Assembly (NCBI GenBank): GCA_900542945.1
Contig: UQPI01000023.1
Location: 1 to 32,022, forward strand
Source: an uncultured Collinsella sp.
GTDB taxonomy: Bacteria > Actinomycetota > Coriobacteriia > Coriobacteriales > Coriobacteriaceae
Reading direction: 5' to 3'
DNA: 32,022 nucleotides
A program made the translations under genes and the position numbers. Below are positions 1 to 7,432 of this stretch, one piece after another. The first letter of the stretch is position 1. Each line of letters starts with the position of its first letter. Below the pieces are notes generated by a model. It made no database searches and had not been told where the DNA came from. It saw nothing but the letters and a program-made list of their open reading frames with translations.

Positions 1-2
1 GT

Positions 3-1454
3 CTACTCGACCGTATCGACCGTTGCTGCCACGTTGCCGTCTGCCATGCGCACGCGAATGGCGTCGCCAGGCTTAAAGGTCTTGGCACTCGTAGCCACAC
101 CATCATCGCTGTACGCGATGGAATAGCCGCGAGCAAGCACTTTGAGCGGCGACAGGGCATCGAGCGACGCTGCCGCACGGCTCAGGTCGGACGCTGGCTT
201 GCTGAGCATCGTGCGCCCTTGATGCTCTAGGCGGGAACTCGCAAGCGTGAGCGCATGGCGCTTACCATCGAGCCCCGAGGTGCTTGTAATCAGACGCTCG
301 GGCAAGCGCTCAAAGTTGGAGCGGAATGTCCCGACCGAGCGTACTATGGCGCCCGACAGGCGATCGGCAGTCAGTGCAAGCTCCGATTCGCGACGCTCAA
401 CCATAAACGTTGGATCGTTAAGACACGGGCGACACGCAGCGGCATCGAGCGCATCACCCAAGCGAGCCGTATAGGTATCCCAGGCACGGCGACCGCGCTG
501 ATCGAGTATCTCCAGGTCGACCTGGGCCGACCCAATCATCGATGCCATCGCGGCACCCAGACGCTGATGGCGCGCCTCGAGCACATCGGCCAACTCCGTC
601 ATAGCCGGCGCCACCGATTCTGCCGCCGCCGTGGGCGTGGAGGCGCGTCGGTCGCTCACCATGTCGCAAATCGAGGTATCGGGCTCATGGCCAATGCCGG
701 TCACCACGGGCACAGGACAATCCGCCACCGCGCGGGCAAGCTCCTCGTCATTAAAGGTCATGAGGTCCTCAAAGGAGCCGCCGCCGCGCACCAGCAAAAT
801 ACAGTCGGGCGCCGGCGTAATGGAAGCGGCGCGGCGCAAGCCATCAATGAGCTCGGCCGGCGCACCCTCGCCTTGAACCTTGGCGCCCACGCAGACAAGC
901 TCGACGAGCGGGTTGCGACGGCGCAGCGTACGCTTGACGTCGTCGATTACCGCACCGGAAAGCGAGGTGACGACCGCCACGCGTGAGCAAAACACCGGGA
1001 TGCGGCGTTTGCGGGACTCGTCCATCAGTCCCTCGCGGCGTAGCTTTTCGGCCAACTGCGCCACCTGTTGACGCAGCAGACCCTCCCCCGCCAGCGAAAA
1101 CGAGCGAGCGACAAAGCTCATGCGGCCCGTGGCCTTATAGAGATTGAAGCTGCCCTTAAAGCTCACCTGCATGCCGTCACGCAGATCGAAGGTACGCTTG
1201 AGATAGGCGCCCTTCCAGATGATGCAGTCGACGGCGGCCGAGTCGTCTTTAATCTGGAAGTAGCAGTGGCCGCTTCGGGCATTGGGACCACGGAAACCCG
1301 TGACCTCGCCCAGGACGGTCAGCTGCGGAATGGCATCGAGCGCACCGGCGGCGATCTCTACCGCCTGGCTCACGCTGAGCTCTTTACGCTCTTGCTCGTC
1401 CGAACCGTCGAACTCGGCGGAAACGGCATTGCCGGTTAGATTCCAGCCTGCCAC
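3..1454 (-). CDS. xseA: Exodeoxyribonuclease VII large subunit
   Basis: Large subunit of exonuclease VII, which degrades single-stranded DNA to oligonucleotides together with the small subunit XseB. The protein has the N-terminal OB-fold (residues about 25-120, with the stretch LGEVTGFRGPNARSGHCYF), then the catalytic domain carrying VAVVTSLSGAVIDDV and the glycine-rich LLVRGGGSFEDLMTFNDEELARA region (quoted in parts), and a C-terminal helical domain. I place the start at GTG 1454 because AAAGGAGG lies just 4 nt upstream on the minus strand; the longer frame opening at 1481 would put that Shine-Dalgarno inside the gene. The product is then 483 residues, usual for the family. The TAG stop is at 3-5, so xseB would be expected immediately beyond the left edge. 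Confidence 0.96.
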   Translation of the reverse strand: MAGWNLTGNAVSAEFDGSDEQERKELSVSQAVEIAAGALDAIPQLTVLGEVTGFRGPNARSGHCYFQIKDDSAAVDCIIWKGAYLKRTFDLRDGMQVSFKGSFNLYKATGRMSFVARSFSLAGEGLLRQQVAQLAEKLRREGLMDESRKRRIPVFCSRVAVVTSLSGAVIDDVKRTLRRRNPLVELVCVGAKVQGEGAPAELIDGLRRAASITPAPDCILLVRGGGSFEDLMTFNDEELARAVADCPVPVVTGIGHEPDTSICDMVSDRRASTPTAAAESVAPAMTELADVLEARHQRLGAAMASMIGSAQVDLEILDQRGRRAWDTYTARLGDALDAAACRPCLNDPTFMVERRESELALTADRLSGAIVRSVGTFRSNFERLPERLITSTSGLDGKRHALTLASSRLEHQGRTMLSKPASDLSRAAASLDALSPLKVLARGYSIAYSDDGVATSAKTFKPGDAIRVRMADGNVAATVDTVE

Positions 1455-1523
1455 GCAGCCTCCTTTCGTCATCGTGCACAAGGGCTCCGGCCCTGCGCAA
1501 ATTCAAGTCCAACACATAGTACA

Positions 1524-1553
1524 GCGCCGCGGGGACACAAATCCCCGCGGCGC
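1524..1553 (-). terminator. Perfect 12-bp hairpin between zinc peptidase and xseA
   Basis: GCGCCGCGGGGA (1524-1535) and TCCCCGCGGCGC (1542-1553) form a perfect stem with a 6-nt loop, 16 nt past the stop of the zinc peptidase gene. There is no T-run on either strand, so it may be a weak terminator or a processing/stability hairpin. Confidence 0.5.
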
Positions 1554-1569
1554 CCAGCGACCCAATTTG

Positions 1570-2274
1570 TTATCGGTTGGAGTTTCTGTTGTAGCGAGCC
1601 ATAAGATAGAGCAGCTGAATAATCGAGGTGAGCGCCGCAGCCACATAGGTAAGCGCGGCGGCCGTCAGCACCTTCTTGGCACCGTTGACCTGTTTGGAGC
1701 TCATGCCCGACTGCTCGATATACGCCACGGCGCGGCGGCTGGCGTCAATCTCGACCGGCAGCGTAACGAGCTGGAACAGCACGCTAAACGAGAAGAAGAT
1801 CAGCGCGAGGGTCGTGAGTCCCGCGATGTTCATAAACAGGCCCATGAGCAGCACGATGGTCCAGGTGTTCTGGGTAAAGTTGACGACCGGCACGAGGGCG
1901 GTACGTACCTTCATCATGGCATAGCCGCTTTGACGCTGCGCGGCATGGCCTGCCTCGTGACAAGCGACAGCAACGCTTGCGACCGAGCCGCCCGAACGGT
2001 TGGAATCCGACAGATACAGGTTGTTATCCTGCGGGTTGTAATGGTCAGTGAGTTCACCGGCGACACCCTTGATACCCACGGCATTGCAGCCGTTGGCGTC
2101 GAGCATGCGGCGAGCGACCCTGGCGCCCGTGTCGCCGTCCGAGCGAACCTTGGACCACGTCTTGTACGTCGAATTGATATAGCTCTGCGCGGCAAGGCCA
2201 AGCACCGTGCAGACAAGAACAACCAGCAGGTACAGCGGGTCGATACCAAAGCCGTATCCATAGTAATAAGGCAT
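1570..2274 (-). CDS. Membrane neutral zinc metallopeptidase (YugP-like, Zn_peptidase_2)
   Basis: A 234-residue membrane protein of the YugP / Zn_peptidase_2 family (PF04298), whose physiological substrates are poorly known. One membrane segment lies at about residues 11-33 (LYLLVVLVCTVLGLAAQ), then a soluble part with the zinc motif HEAGH at 106-110 preceded by VASVAVAC. Two or three further hydrophobic segments follow (TIVLLMGLFMNIAGL, LALIFFSFSVLFQLV, and AAALTSIIQLLYLM). The start at ATG 2274 is chosen because TCGGAGGAATTCGC precedes it; an in-frame start 23 codons upstream has no such site. It lies downstream of rnd on the same strand, separated by a structured repeat and a perfect hairpin, so it is probably transcribed separately. 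Confidence 0.9.
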   Translation of the reverse strand: MPYYYGYGFGIDPLYLLVVLVCTVLGLAAQSYINSTYKTWSKVRSDGDTGARVARRMLDANGCNAVGIKGVAGELTDHYNPQDNNLYLSDSNRSGGSVASVAVACHEAGHAAQRQSGYAMMKVRTALVPVVNFTQNTWTIVLLMGLFMNIAGLTTLALIFFSFSVLFQLVTLPVEIDASRRAVAYIEQSGMSSKQVNGAKKVLTAAALTYVAAALTSIIQLLYLMARYNRNSNR

Positions 2275-2360
2275 GCGAATTCCTCCGAATCGAGTTACAC
2301 GTTGGAGGCATTCTACCCACTCGCCCAGCAGGCAAGTCAGCATCGATGTTTAGGCATTGT

Positions 2361-2505
2361 CAGCGAAAACGGCCGAGAGCGAGCAAGGTGACGTGAAAGA
2401 GAAGCGACGCGTACTTTGGTACGCGAGCGACGATTGAACGTCAGATTGCCGCTCTCGGCCGTTTGCAGCGTCGAGCTGTTACGCGGTTTGGTAAAACCGC
2501 GTAAC
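2361..2505 (-). repeat. Structured intergenic element, copy 1 (after rnd)
   Basis: Reading on the minus strand from the rnd stop: a perfect 12-bp hairpin GTTACGCGGTTT/AAACCGCGTAAC (2505-2494 with 2489-2478), the linker CGACGCTGCAAACG, a 13-bp stem (2451-2463 with 2368-2380), an inner stem TGACGT/ACGTCA (2438-2443 with 2389-2394) and an apical hairpin GCGTAC/GTACGC (2409-2414, 2419-2424). The element begins 7 nt after the rnd stop codon. A near-identical architecture follows dapH (24518-24663), and a variant follows the ECF S gene (8012-8115). The first hairpin may act as a terminator although no T-run follows. Confidence 0.8.
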
Positions 2506-2512
2506 TATATAC

Positions 2513-3646
2513 CTATAACAACTCAATCTTTCCGTCCTTCACGGTGAGCCCCATATTGCCCGAGAGCAAATCGTCCAGGCGCGAACCCACAAGCTCAAAA
2601 CGCCAGCCTTCGCGCAGGGGGCTTTGCTCAGGATGCTCGATGTAATCGGCCAGGTCATCGCGCGAGGCAATGACCGAGGTCGCCACGCCCGAGCGTTCGG
2701 CAACCAGGCGGATGAGCGCGTACATGAGGTCGGTCACGCTCTCCAGCTCCGGAGAGATCTGGCGATGCCCGCGCACCATGAGCGGCAGGCGATCGTGCGG
2801 GCAGCTCGCGCCGCGCTTGATGGCCATAAGCGCGCCATCCACGTCACGCTCCCCCAACTGATCGGTACCGCGAATGCTACGGAACTCCTCAACGCGCACA
2901 GGGTTGCGCTTGACGAGCGCCAGCAGCGTGTCGTCGGACATGACCCACTTGCGCGGGATGTTGCGGCGCTCGGCGCGATCCTCGCGCCAGGCAGCGAGCT
3001 CGCGCGCGATACCCAGCTGGTGACGGCTGCACGAATTGATGCGTTTGACCTTGCGGAACGCCTCGTGGCGATCGGCGCGATAGTGCGACTCGTCGGCCAG
3101 CGGACGCAACTCGTCGAGCACCCAGTCCACACGGCCCAGCTCGCGCAGGCGACTCATCATCTCGGTATAGGCGACGATCAAGTACTTGACGTCATCGATC
3201 GCGTACTCAATCTGTTTATCGGTCAGCGGGCGACGCGACCAGTCGGTCAGCGACTCGGTCTTGGGCAACGAGACGCCGCAAAACGTCTGCACGAGCGCGC
3301 CGTAGGAAATCTGCTGGCGCTCGCCCAAAAAGGCGGCGGCCACCTGCGTGTCAAAAATGGGACGCGGTAGCACGCCTACGGTATGAAGCATGACCTCCAT
3401 ATCCTGCGAACAGGCGTGGAAGACCTTGGTCACGCTCTCGTCGGCCATAAGCTCGGCCAGCGGCGATAGGTCGTCGATTACCAGGGGATCGACCGCTACG
3501 CTCTCGGCAGGGGTGGCAATCTGGACCAGACACAGACGCGGATGGAACGTGCGCTCGCGCAAAAACTCGGTATCGACGGCAATCGCGTCGAACTCGCGGG
3601 CGCGCTGGCAAAAGTCGAGTAGAGCCTGATGTGTGGAAATGTACAT
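2513..3646 (-). CDS. rnd: Ribonuclease D
   Basis: 3'-5' exoribonuclease of the DEDDy family, expected to trim tRNA and other stable RNA 3' ends. Visible are exonuclease motif I DTEFLRE (D25, E27), motif II HACSQDMEVM and motif III YAIDDVKYL with the Tyr and Asp spaced as in DEDDy enzymes. An HRDC-like helical region follows (SRHQLGIARELAAWREDRAE and onward) and a second one towards the C-terminus. I prefer ATG 3646 (377 residues, beginning MYISTHQALLDF); a GTG 12 codons upstream would extend it but has no better ribosome site. The Shine-Dalgarno for 3646 is weak (ATGGGT). It is divergent from the lipid-kinase-like gene at 3745. Confidence 0.94.
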   Translation of the reverse strand: MYISTHQALLDFCQRAREFDAIAVDTEFLRERTFHPRLCLVQIATPAESVAVDPLVIDDLSPLAELMADESVTKVFHACSQDMEVMLHTVGVLPRPIFDTQVAAAFLGERQQISYGALVQTFCGVSLPKTESLTDWSRRPLTDKQIEYAIDDVKYLIVAYTEMMSRLRELGRVDWVLDELRPLADESHYRADRHEAFRKVKRINSCSRHQLGIARELAAWREDRAERRNIPRKWVMSDDTLLALVKRNPVRVEEFRSIRGTDQLGERDVDGALMAIKRGASCPHDRLPLMVRGHRQISPELESVTDLMYALIRLVAERSGVATSVIASRDDLADYIEHPEQSPLREGWRFELVGSRLDDLLSGNMGLTVKDGKIELL

Positions 3647-3744
3647 ATCAACCCATCGAATAAGGTTAGGCCCGAAAAACACGGGTAGGATATCGGCATT
3701 GCCTTACAACTATACTCGGTTAGTCACAGAACGGGAACGTAAGT

Positions 3745-4662
3745 ATGCGCTGCCTTATCATCCACAACCCGGCATCGGGGCCCAGCTCAGATGAAATCTA
3801 CGCATTCACGCACGCCCTCGCGCAGGGCGGCGACGAGGTCGTGATGCGTTTTATCGGCGATGGCATGGAACCCGAGGACGCCGTGGCGGACGTGCGCGAA
3901 TTCGATCGCGTGGTGGTCTCTGGCGGCGATGGCACCGTCTCCAACGTACTCGATCAGATGCGCGGATGCGGTGTCCCCACGCTCGTCTTCCCCTCCGGTA
4001 CGGCCTGCCTGTTCTTCAACAACATCGGTAATGCCCCCGAGGCAGCGGCGCTCGCCAAGGCTTGCCGCGCCGGTCGCACGGTCAAAGTGGACATGGGCGA
4101 GCTCTTTTGGCTCGACGAGAACGGCAACGAGAAGCGCCACGGCTTCATCATCATCGCCGGCTCGGGCTTCGACGCCGAGATCATGATGAAGGCCGCTCCC
4201 ACCAAAAACGACATCGGCGAGATCGCCTACTTCCTCTCCGCGCTCGCCACACCCAACCCCACGGTGGCGCACTTTACGATTGAGCATGACGGCATTGTCG
4301 AGGAGCTCGACGGCATCTGCTGCATGGCCGGCAACACCTCGGTCATCCAAAACGACATCAACCTGTTCCCCGATTGCCGCATGAACGATGGCATGGTCGA
4401 CATCGCGGTCATCGAACCCGTGCGCACCGTGCAGCTGCTGCCTACCGTGATCACCGCTGCGCTTGACCCCGCCGGCAAGGTACTCGGCCGCCCGCAGTTC
4501 AAGATCATCCAGACCAAGGAAGCCAAGATCACCTGCACCCCGTCGCTGGGCATGCAGTTCGATGGCGAGATTATCTCCAGCAATTCGGGCGTCTTTGGAG
4601 CCCGCGCGCTTCCGCAATGCCTCGACCTCATCGTCGACGAATTCTCCCCGCTCGGAAAATAG
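3745..4662 (+). CDS. Diacylglycerol/lipid kinase family protein (DagK/YegS type)
   Basis: A 305-residue ATP-dependent lipid kinase-like protein of the diacylglycerol kinase catalytic family. The first strand with IHNPASGP (6-13) and the nucleotide-binding GGDGT motif at 60-64 are clear, followed by PSGTACLFFNNIG. The C-terminal beta-sandwich domain contains FDGE near residue 274, typical of YegS/DgkB relatives. The substrate could be diacylglycerol or another membrane lipid; the sequence alone does not settle this. Start at ATG 3745, with GGGAAC upstream. It is followed 9 nt later by a small membrane peptide gene, forming a two-gene unit that ends at the terminator 4803-4840. Confidence 0.88.
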   Translation: MRCLIIHNPASGPSSDEIYAFTHALAQGGDEVVMRFIGDGMEPEDAVADVREFDRVVVSGGDGTVSNVLDQMRGCGVPTLVFPSGTACLFFNNIGNAPEAAALAKACRAGRTVKVDMGELFWLDENGNEKRHGFIIIAGSGFDAEIMMKAAPTKNDIGEIAYFLSALATPNPTVAHFTIEHDGIVEELDGICCMAGNTSVIQNDINLFPDCRMNDGMVDIAVIEPVRTVQLLPTVITAALDPAGKVLGRPQFKIIQTKEAKITCTPSLGMQFDGEIISSNSGVFGARALPQCLDLIVDEFSPLGK

Positions 4663-4671
4663 GAGGACCCC

Positions 4672-4764
4672 ATGAATGACAATCCCCTGATCGGCTTTAT
4701 TGTCATCGTCTTGGCCATGCTCGTCGGTTACGCCATCAACGTGATTCACCGCCGAAAGAAGTAA
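4672..4764 (+). CDS. 30-residue single-pass membrane peptide
   Basis: A small gene with the start ATG 4672 set by a strong AGGAGG (4661-4666), 9 nt after the stop of the lipid-kinase-like gene. The product has a short polar N-terminus (MNDNP), one hydrophobic segment (LIGFIVIVLAMLVGYAI) and a basic tail (HRRKK), predicting one transmembrane helix with the C-terminus in the cytoplasm by the positive-inside rule. I do not recognise a family. Its close coupling suggests it may partner with the lipid kinase at the membrane, but this is inference. Confidence 0.8.
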   Translation: MNDNPLIGFIVIVLAMLVGYAINVIHRRKK

Positions 4765-4802
4765 ATCCACATTGGTATGATATTCATCCAGTTATCGCCT
4801 CT

Positions 4803-4840
4803 CCCGCTGTTTATGCATTCGTCAAACAGCGGGGGATTTT
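4803..4840 (+). terminator. Intrinsic terminator after the lipid-kinase unit
   Basis: CCCGCTGTTT (4803-4812) pairs perfectly with AAACAGCGGG (4824-4833), followed by GGATTTTCATTT. It closes the 3745-4764 unit. Confidence 0.85.
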
Positions 4841-5070
4841 CATTTCGGGCATTCCCAGCTACTTTATTCGGCTACAGTAATTACAGGGCGTCTTTATTAA
4901 AGTAAAGCTGCAAACTGAGTACGATTAACCGCTCATCGCATATTTCATCACGCTTATCGAGTAAGTTTCTTTCATAGATGAATATTGTTTCCAGTTCGTT
5001 ACGCTAATGAGGTGTCTTTATTGGCTGAAGCCCTCTGGCGACAGAGGGCTTTCGCACGCTGGGAGGGAAA
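4841..5070 (+). promoter_or_regulatory. A+T-rich leader of the C69 dipeptidase with a 10-bp hairpin
   Basis: This 230-nt stretch has no convincing gene and is richer in A+T than its surroundings. Its most obvious structure is AAGCCCTCTG (5028-5037) with CAGAGGGCTT (5042-5051), a perfect 10-bp stem with a GCGA loop, ending just 9 nt before the ribosome site GGGAGGG (5060-5066). It lacks a T-run, so it may be a stability or translational element rather than a terminator. I could not fix a promoter with confidence. Confidence 0.45.
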
Positions 5071-7032
5071 ATGAGGAAAACTCGCCCCGTCAACGCGCTC
5101 AAGAAGCTAGGCATAGGCCTCGCCTTTGGAGCTGCGACCATCATGTCCATGCCGACATCTGCGCTCGCCTGCACGCAAATGTACATGGGCAAAAACCTTA
5201 CGGCCGACAACAACACGTACTATGGTCGCGCCGAGGACTTTGGCCCGCGCTACCTCAAGCACTTTGGCATTGAGCCGTCGCATGCCCCCGGGTATACCTA
5301 CGGCTCAGACGAGTCCGACTTCTCATACAGGTCGACCAAGACTACATATCGTTATAGCTACGTGCGCGATCATCCTTCGCAGTGGCACGGGCGCTATGAT
5401 GCCTACTCTGAGGCAGGCATCAATGAGAAGGGCGTGTCCTGCTCCGCAACGCTGACCACCAACATGAACGATAAAGCCGCCAAGGCAGACCCCCTGACCG
5501 ACACTGGCATTGGCGAGTATAGCTACGGCAGCGTTATCTTAGGCGAAAGTGCCAAAGCACGTGAGGGTGTCGAGCTCCTCGGCAAGATCATCGACGAGCA
5601 GGGCGCCAACGGCAACGATCAGATTATCATCGCCGACAGCAACGAGACTTGGCTGTTTGCCGCACTTTCCGGCCACCAGTGGATCGCCATGAAGCTCGCC
5701 GATGACGTCGCCTCACTCAACCCCAACATCGGCAACCTCAACTACGATGTCGACCTCAACGACCCCGAGAACTGCCTGCACTCCGAGGGCATCGAGTCCA
5801 TGCCTAAGGAGAAGGGCTTTGCCGAGTACACCGACGGCAAGTTCGACGTTGCCAAGACCTATGGCAAAAGCGTCGCCGATTCCGGCGTTCATCAGTGGAC
5901 TCGCTATGTCCAGGGCCGCGATTACTTCATGGCCCCGTTGACCAAGGGTGCTGATTACGACATCGTCACGGTTAAACCGAAAAAAGGCCCCGACCAAATC
6001 GGAGCCATGGTCAGCGAGATCCAGCCCCTGTTCTTCCAGCCCGGCAAGTCCGACTGGAACACCTTTGAGATGATCCGTGCATTTGGCAACCGCGGCGAAA
6101 ATGTCCCCGGCCTCAACGCCAACACCGACGGTGTCTACGCCATCGGCACCGAAAGAAGCACCGAGACCAACCTCTTCCAGATCCGTCAGGGCATGGACCC
6201 CGAGATCGCGACCATTCAGTGGGAGATGCTCTCCCGCGCCGCCTACTCCGTCGCTATTCCTCTGTACTCTGCACTGCTCACCGAGGTCAGCCCCTACTTC
6301 AGCAATCAGGATGTCTCCTACGATCACTGCGAAGAGACGGACATCGTGAACAACGAGGAGCCCGAGAACTCCATCAACTACGTCCTCATGGACATTAGCT
6401 CCCTCTGCTACGAGCACCGCGAGCAGCTCGGCACCGGCGTTCGCGCCTACCTCGACGCCCTCCAGAACGAGCTCATCGAACAGAACCTTGAGGTCGATGC
6501 TGCTATGCAGGCCGAGACCACCACTGAGGGCCGCACCGCCCTGGCAAACAAGGCCGGCAAGGCTGCCACTGAGAACACCTACGTCAAGTGCAAGGCCCTT
6601 CTCCAGGAGATGCGCGCTTATCTGAAGGCTGAGGATTTCAGCACGCCCTTCACCCCGAGCGACCTGAACACCGAGACCAACGGCCTCAAGGTGTCCATCA
6701 CCTACGCCAAGGACGCTCTTGCCACCGACCCGGTAACCCCGGATCAGCCTGGCACCCCCGAGCAGCCTGGTACTCCTGAGCAGCCCGGTACCCCCGAGCA
6801 GCCCGCTAAGCCCGAGCAGCCCGCTAAGCCCGAGCAGCCCACCACCAAGCCCGAGAAGCCTGGCAAGTCCGACACCACGACCACAGTAACCACCAACAAG
6901 ACGAACACCAAGGGCGGCCTGCCCACCACTGGCGATCGTTTTGATGGCCGCATGGTGGCCGCATTCGCCATCGCTGGCGTTGCCGTCATCTCCGCAGGCG
7001 GTTACTTCCTCTACCGTCGCAATAAGGAGTAA
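5071..7032 (+). CDS. Cell-wall-anchored C69-family dipeptidase (LPxTG)
   Basis: A 653-residue secreted peptidase of family C69 (PepD/acid-ceramidase-like Ntn hydrolases), expected to cleave dipeptides or short peptides at the cell surface. Residues 1-33 are a signal peptide ending SALA, so cleavage would expose Cys34 (CTQMYMGKN) as the N-terminal nucleophile, as in this family. RAEDFGPR and NEKGVSCSATLT are typical conserved stretches. Near residues 555-600 lies a Pro-rich spacer of repeated GTPEQP/AKPEQP units, then the sortase signal LPTTG at 617-621, a hydrophobic segment and the basic tail YRRNKE. Start at ATG 5071 is fixed by GGGAGGG. It has its own leader and a terminator, so is probably monocistronic. 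The gene is followed by a strong terminator at 7040-7091. Confidence 0.93.
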   Translation: MRKTRPVNALKKLGIGLAFGAATIMSMPTSALACTQMYMGKNLTADNNTYYGRAEDFGPRYLKHFGIEPSHAPGYTYGSDESDFSYRSTKTTYRYSYVRDHPSQWHGRYDAYSEAGINEKGVSCSATLTTNMNDKAAKADPLTDTGIGEYSYGSVILGESAKAREGVELLGKIIDEQGANGNDQIIIADSNETWLFAALSGHQWIAMKLADDVASLNPNIGNLNYDVDLNDPENCLHSEGIESMPKEKGFAEYTDGKFDVAKTYGKSVADSGVHQWTRYVQGRDYFMAPLTKGADYDIVTVKPKKGPDQIGAMVSEIQPLFFQPGKSDWNTFEMIRAFGNRGENVPGLNANTDGVYAIGTERSTETNLFQIRQGMDPEIATIQWEMLSRAAYSVAIPLYSALLTEVSPYFSNQDVSYDHCEETDIVNNEEPENSINYVLMDISSLCYEHREQLGTGVRAYLDALQNELIEQNLEVDAAMQAETTTEGRTALANKAGKAATENTYVKCKALLQEMRAYLKAEDFSTPFTPSDLNTETNGLKVSITYAKDALATDPVTPDQPGTPEQPGTPEQPGTPEQPAKPEQPAKPEQPTTKPEKPGKSDTTTTVTTNKTNTKGGLPTTGDRFDGRMVAAFAIAGVAVISAGGYFLYRRNKE

Positions 7033-7039
7033 CGTCTTA

Positions 7040-7091
7040 GCTGAGCGGGCAAGGCGGCAATGTCAGCCTCGCCCGCTCAGCCCGCTCTTTT
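7040..7091 (+). terminator. Intrinsic terminator of the C69 dipeptidase
   Basis: GCTGAGCGGGC (7040-7050) pairs with GCCCGCTCAGC (7071-7081), with a 20-nt loop, followed by CCGCTCTTTT. It starts 8 nt past the stop codon. Confidence 0.8.
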
Positions 7092-7095
7092 GACC

Positions 7096-7133
7096 GGCGG
7101 GAAACCCGCCTGAAATCTTTTTAAAAAAGATTT
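7096..7133. terminator. Hairpin GGCGGG-AAA-CCCGCC plus A/T palindrome
   Basis: GGCGGG (7096-7101) and CCCGCC (7105-7110) form a short hairpin followed by TGAAATCTTTTT, a likely second terminator on the plus strand. It is directly followed by a perfect 10-bp inverted repeat AAATCTTTTT/AAAAAGATTT (7113-7122, 7124-7133) with a single central base. This could be part of the terminator tail or an operator upstream of the Trp leader. Confidence 0.5.
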
Positions 7134-7155
7134 CCCCGCACACACTTCGCTGTGC

Positions 7156-7161
7156 TATAGT
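7156..7161 (+). promoter_or_regulatory. Candidate -10 box of the Trp-leader/ECF operon
   Basis: TATAGT, preceded by TGTGC, lies 58 nt upstream of the leader-peptide start. No good -35 hexamer is visible at 17 bp, so the promoter assignment is tentative. Confidence 0.4.
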
Positions 7162-7219
7162 GCAGCGCAACAGCAACTAGGTGCGACCGCGCCACGGCAT
7201 CACGAAAGGAGCCGCCAAC

Positions 7220-7288
7220 ATGAAGAACACGATGAACTCTCTCAACAACTGGTGGTGGCGTGATGCGAATACGATCGGTCGACAGTGA
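7220..7288 (+). CDS. Tryptophan leader peptide (attenuator), 22 residues
   Basis: A leader ORF with ATG 7220 preceded by GAAAGGAG and ending at TGA 7286-7288. Codons 11-13 (7250-7258) are three consecutive TGG Trp codons, in the context NNWWWRDAN, strongly resembling trp leader peptides known from Corynebacterium and Streptomyces. Stalling at the Trp codons when charged tRNA-Trp is scarce would leave 7276-7282 free to pair with the terminator; completing translation would cover it. The next gene is an ECF transporter S component rather than a trp biosynthetic gene, so the leader points to tryptophan uptake. Confidence 0.9.
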   Translation: MKNTMNSLNNWWWRDANTIGRQ

Positions 7289-7355
7289 GTCCCTCACGCC
7301 TGTTTTTGCGCTCTAGGTGATTGGAAGGCCTCCGGTTTCGACCGGGGGCCTTTTT
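7276..7355 (+). promoter_or_regulatory. Trp-responsive transcription attenuator
   Basis: The terminator stem is GGCCTCCGGT (7327-7336) with ACCGGGGGCC (7341-7350), one G-U pair, a TTCG loop and TTTTT at 7351-7355. CGGTCGA (7276-7282), at the end of the leader ORF, is exactly complementary to TCGACCG (7338-7344) in the loop and 3' arm, giving a plausible antiterminator. A small hairpin GTGAG/CTCAC (7285-7289, 7293-7297) overlaps the leader stop codon. Low Trp: ribosome stalls at 7250-7258, antiterminator forms, operon is read. High Trp: ribosome reaches the stop, terminator forms. Confidence 0.85.
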
Positions 7356-7432
7356 CTATCTCGAGCCCGATCGCATTCGCATCACGCGCCTCCGCTTTTC
7401 TCTTGCACTCCCCTTCCGAAAGGATTTTCACC

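Noticed and set aside
2361..2505. Identity with the Rfam Collinsella-1 RNA motif
   Set aside because: I could not recall that motif's sequence well enough to claim a match, so the element is described without a family name.
5028..5051. Terminator or riboswitch in the dipeptidase leader
   Set aside because: The hairpin lacks a T-run and no known riboswitch consensus was recognised; kept only as an unexplained leader hairpin.
6739..6860. Tandem PEQPGT/PEQPAK-coding repeats as a mobile or satellite repeat
   Set aside because: They are an ordinary Pro-rich wall-spanning spacer in an LPxTG protein, in frame throughout.
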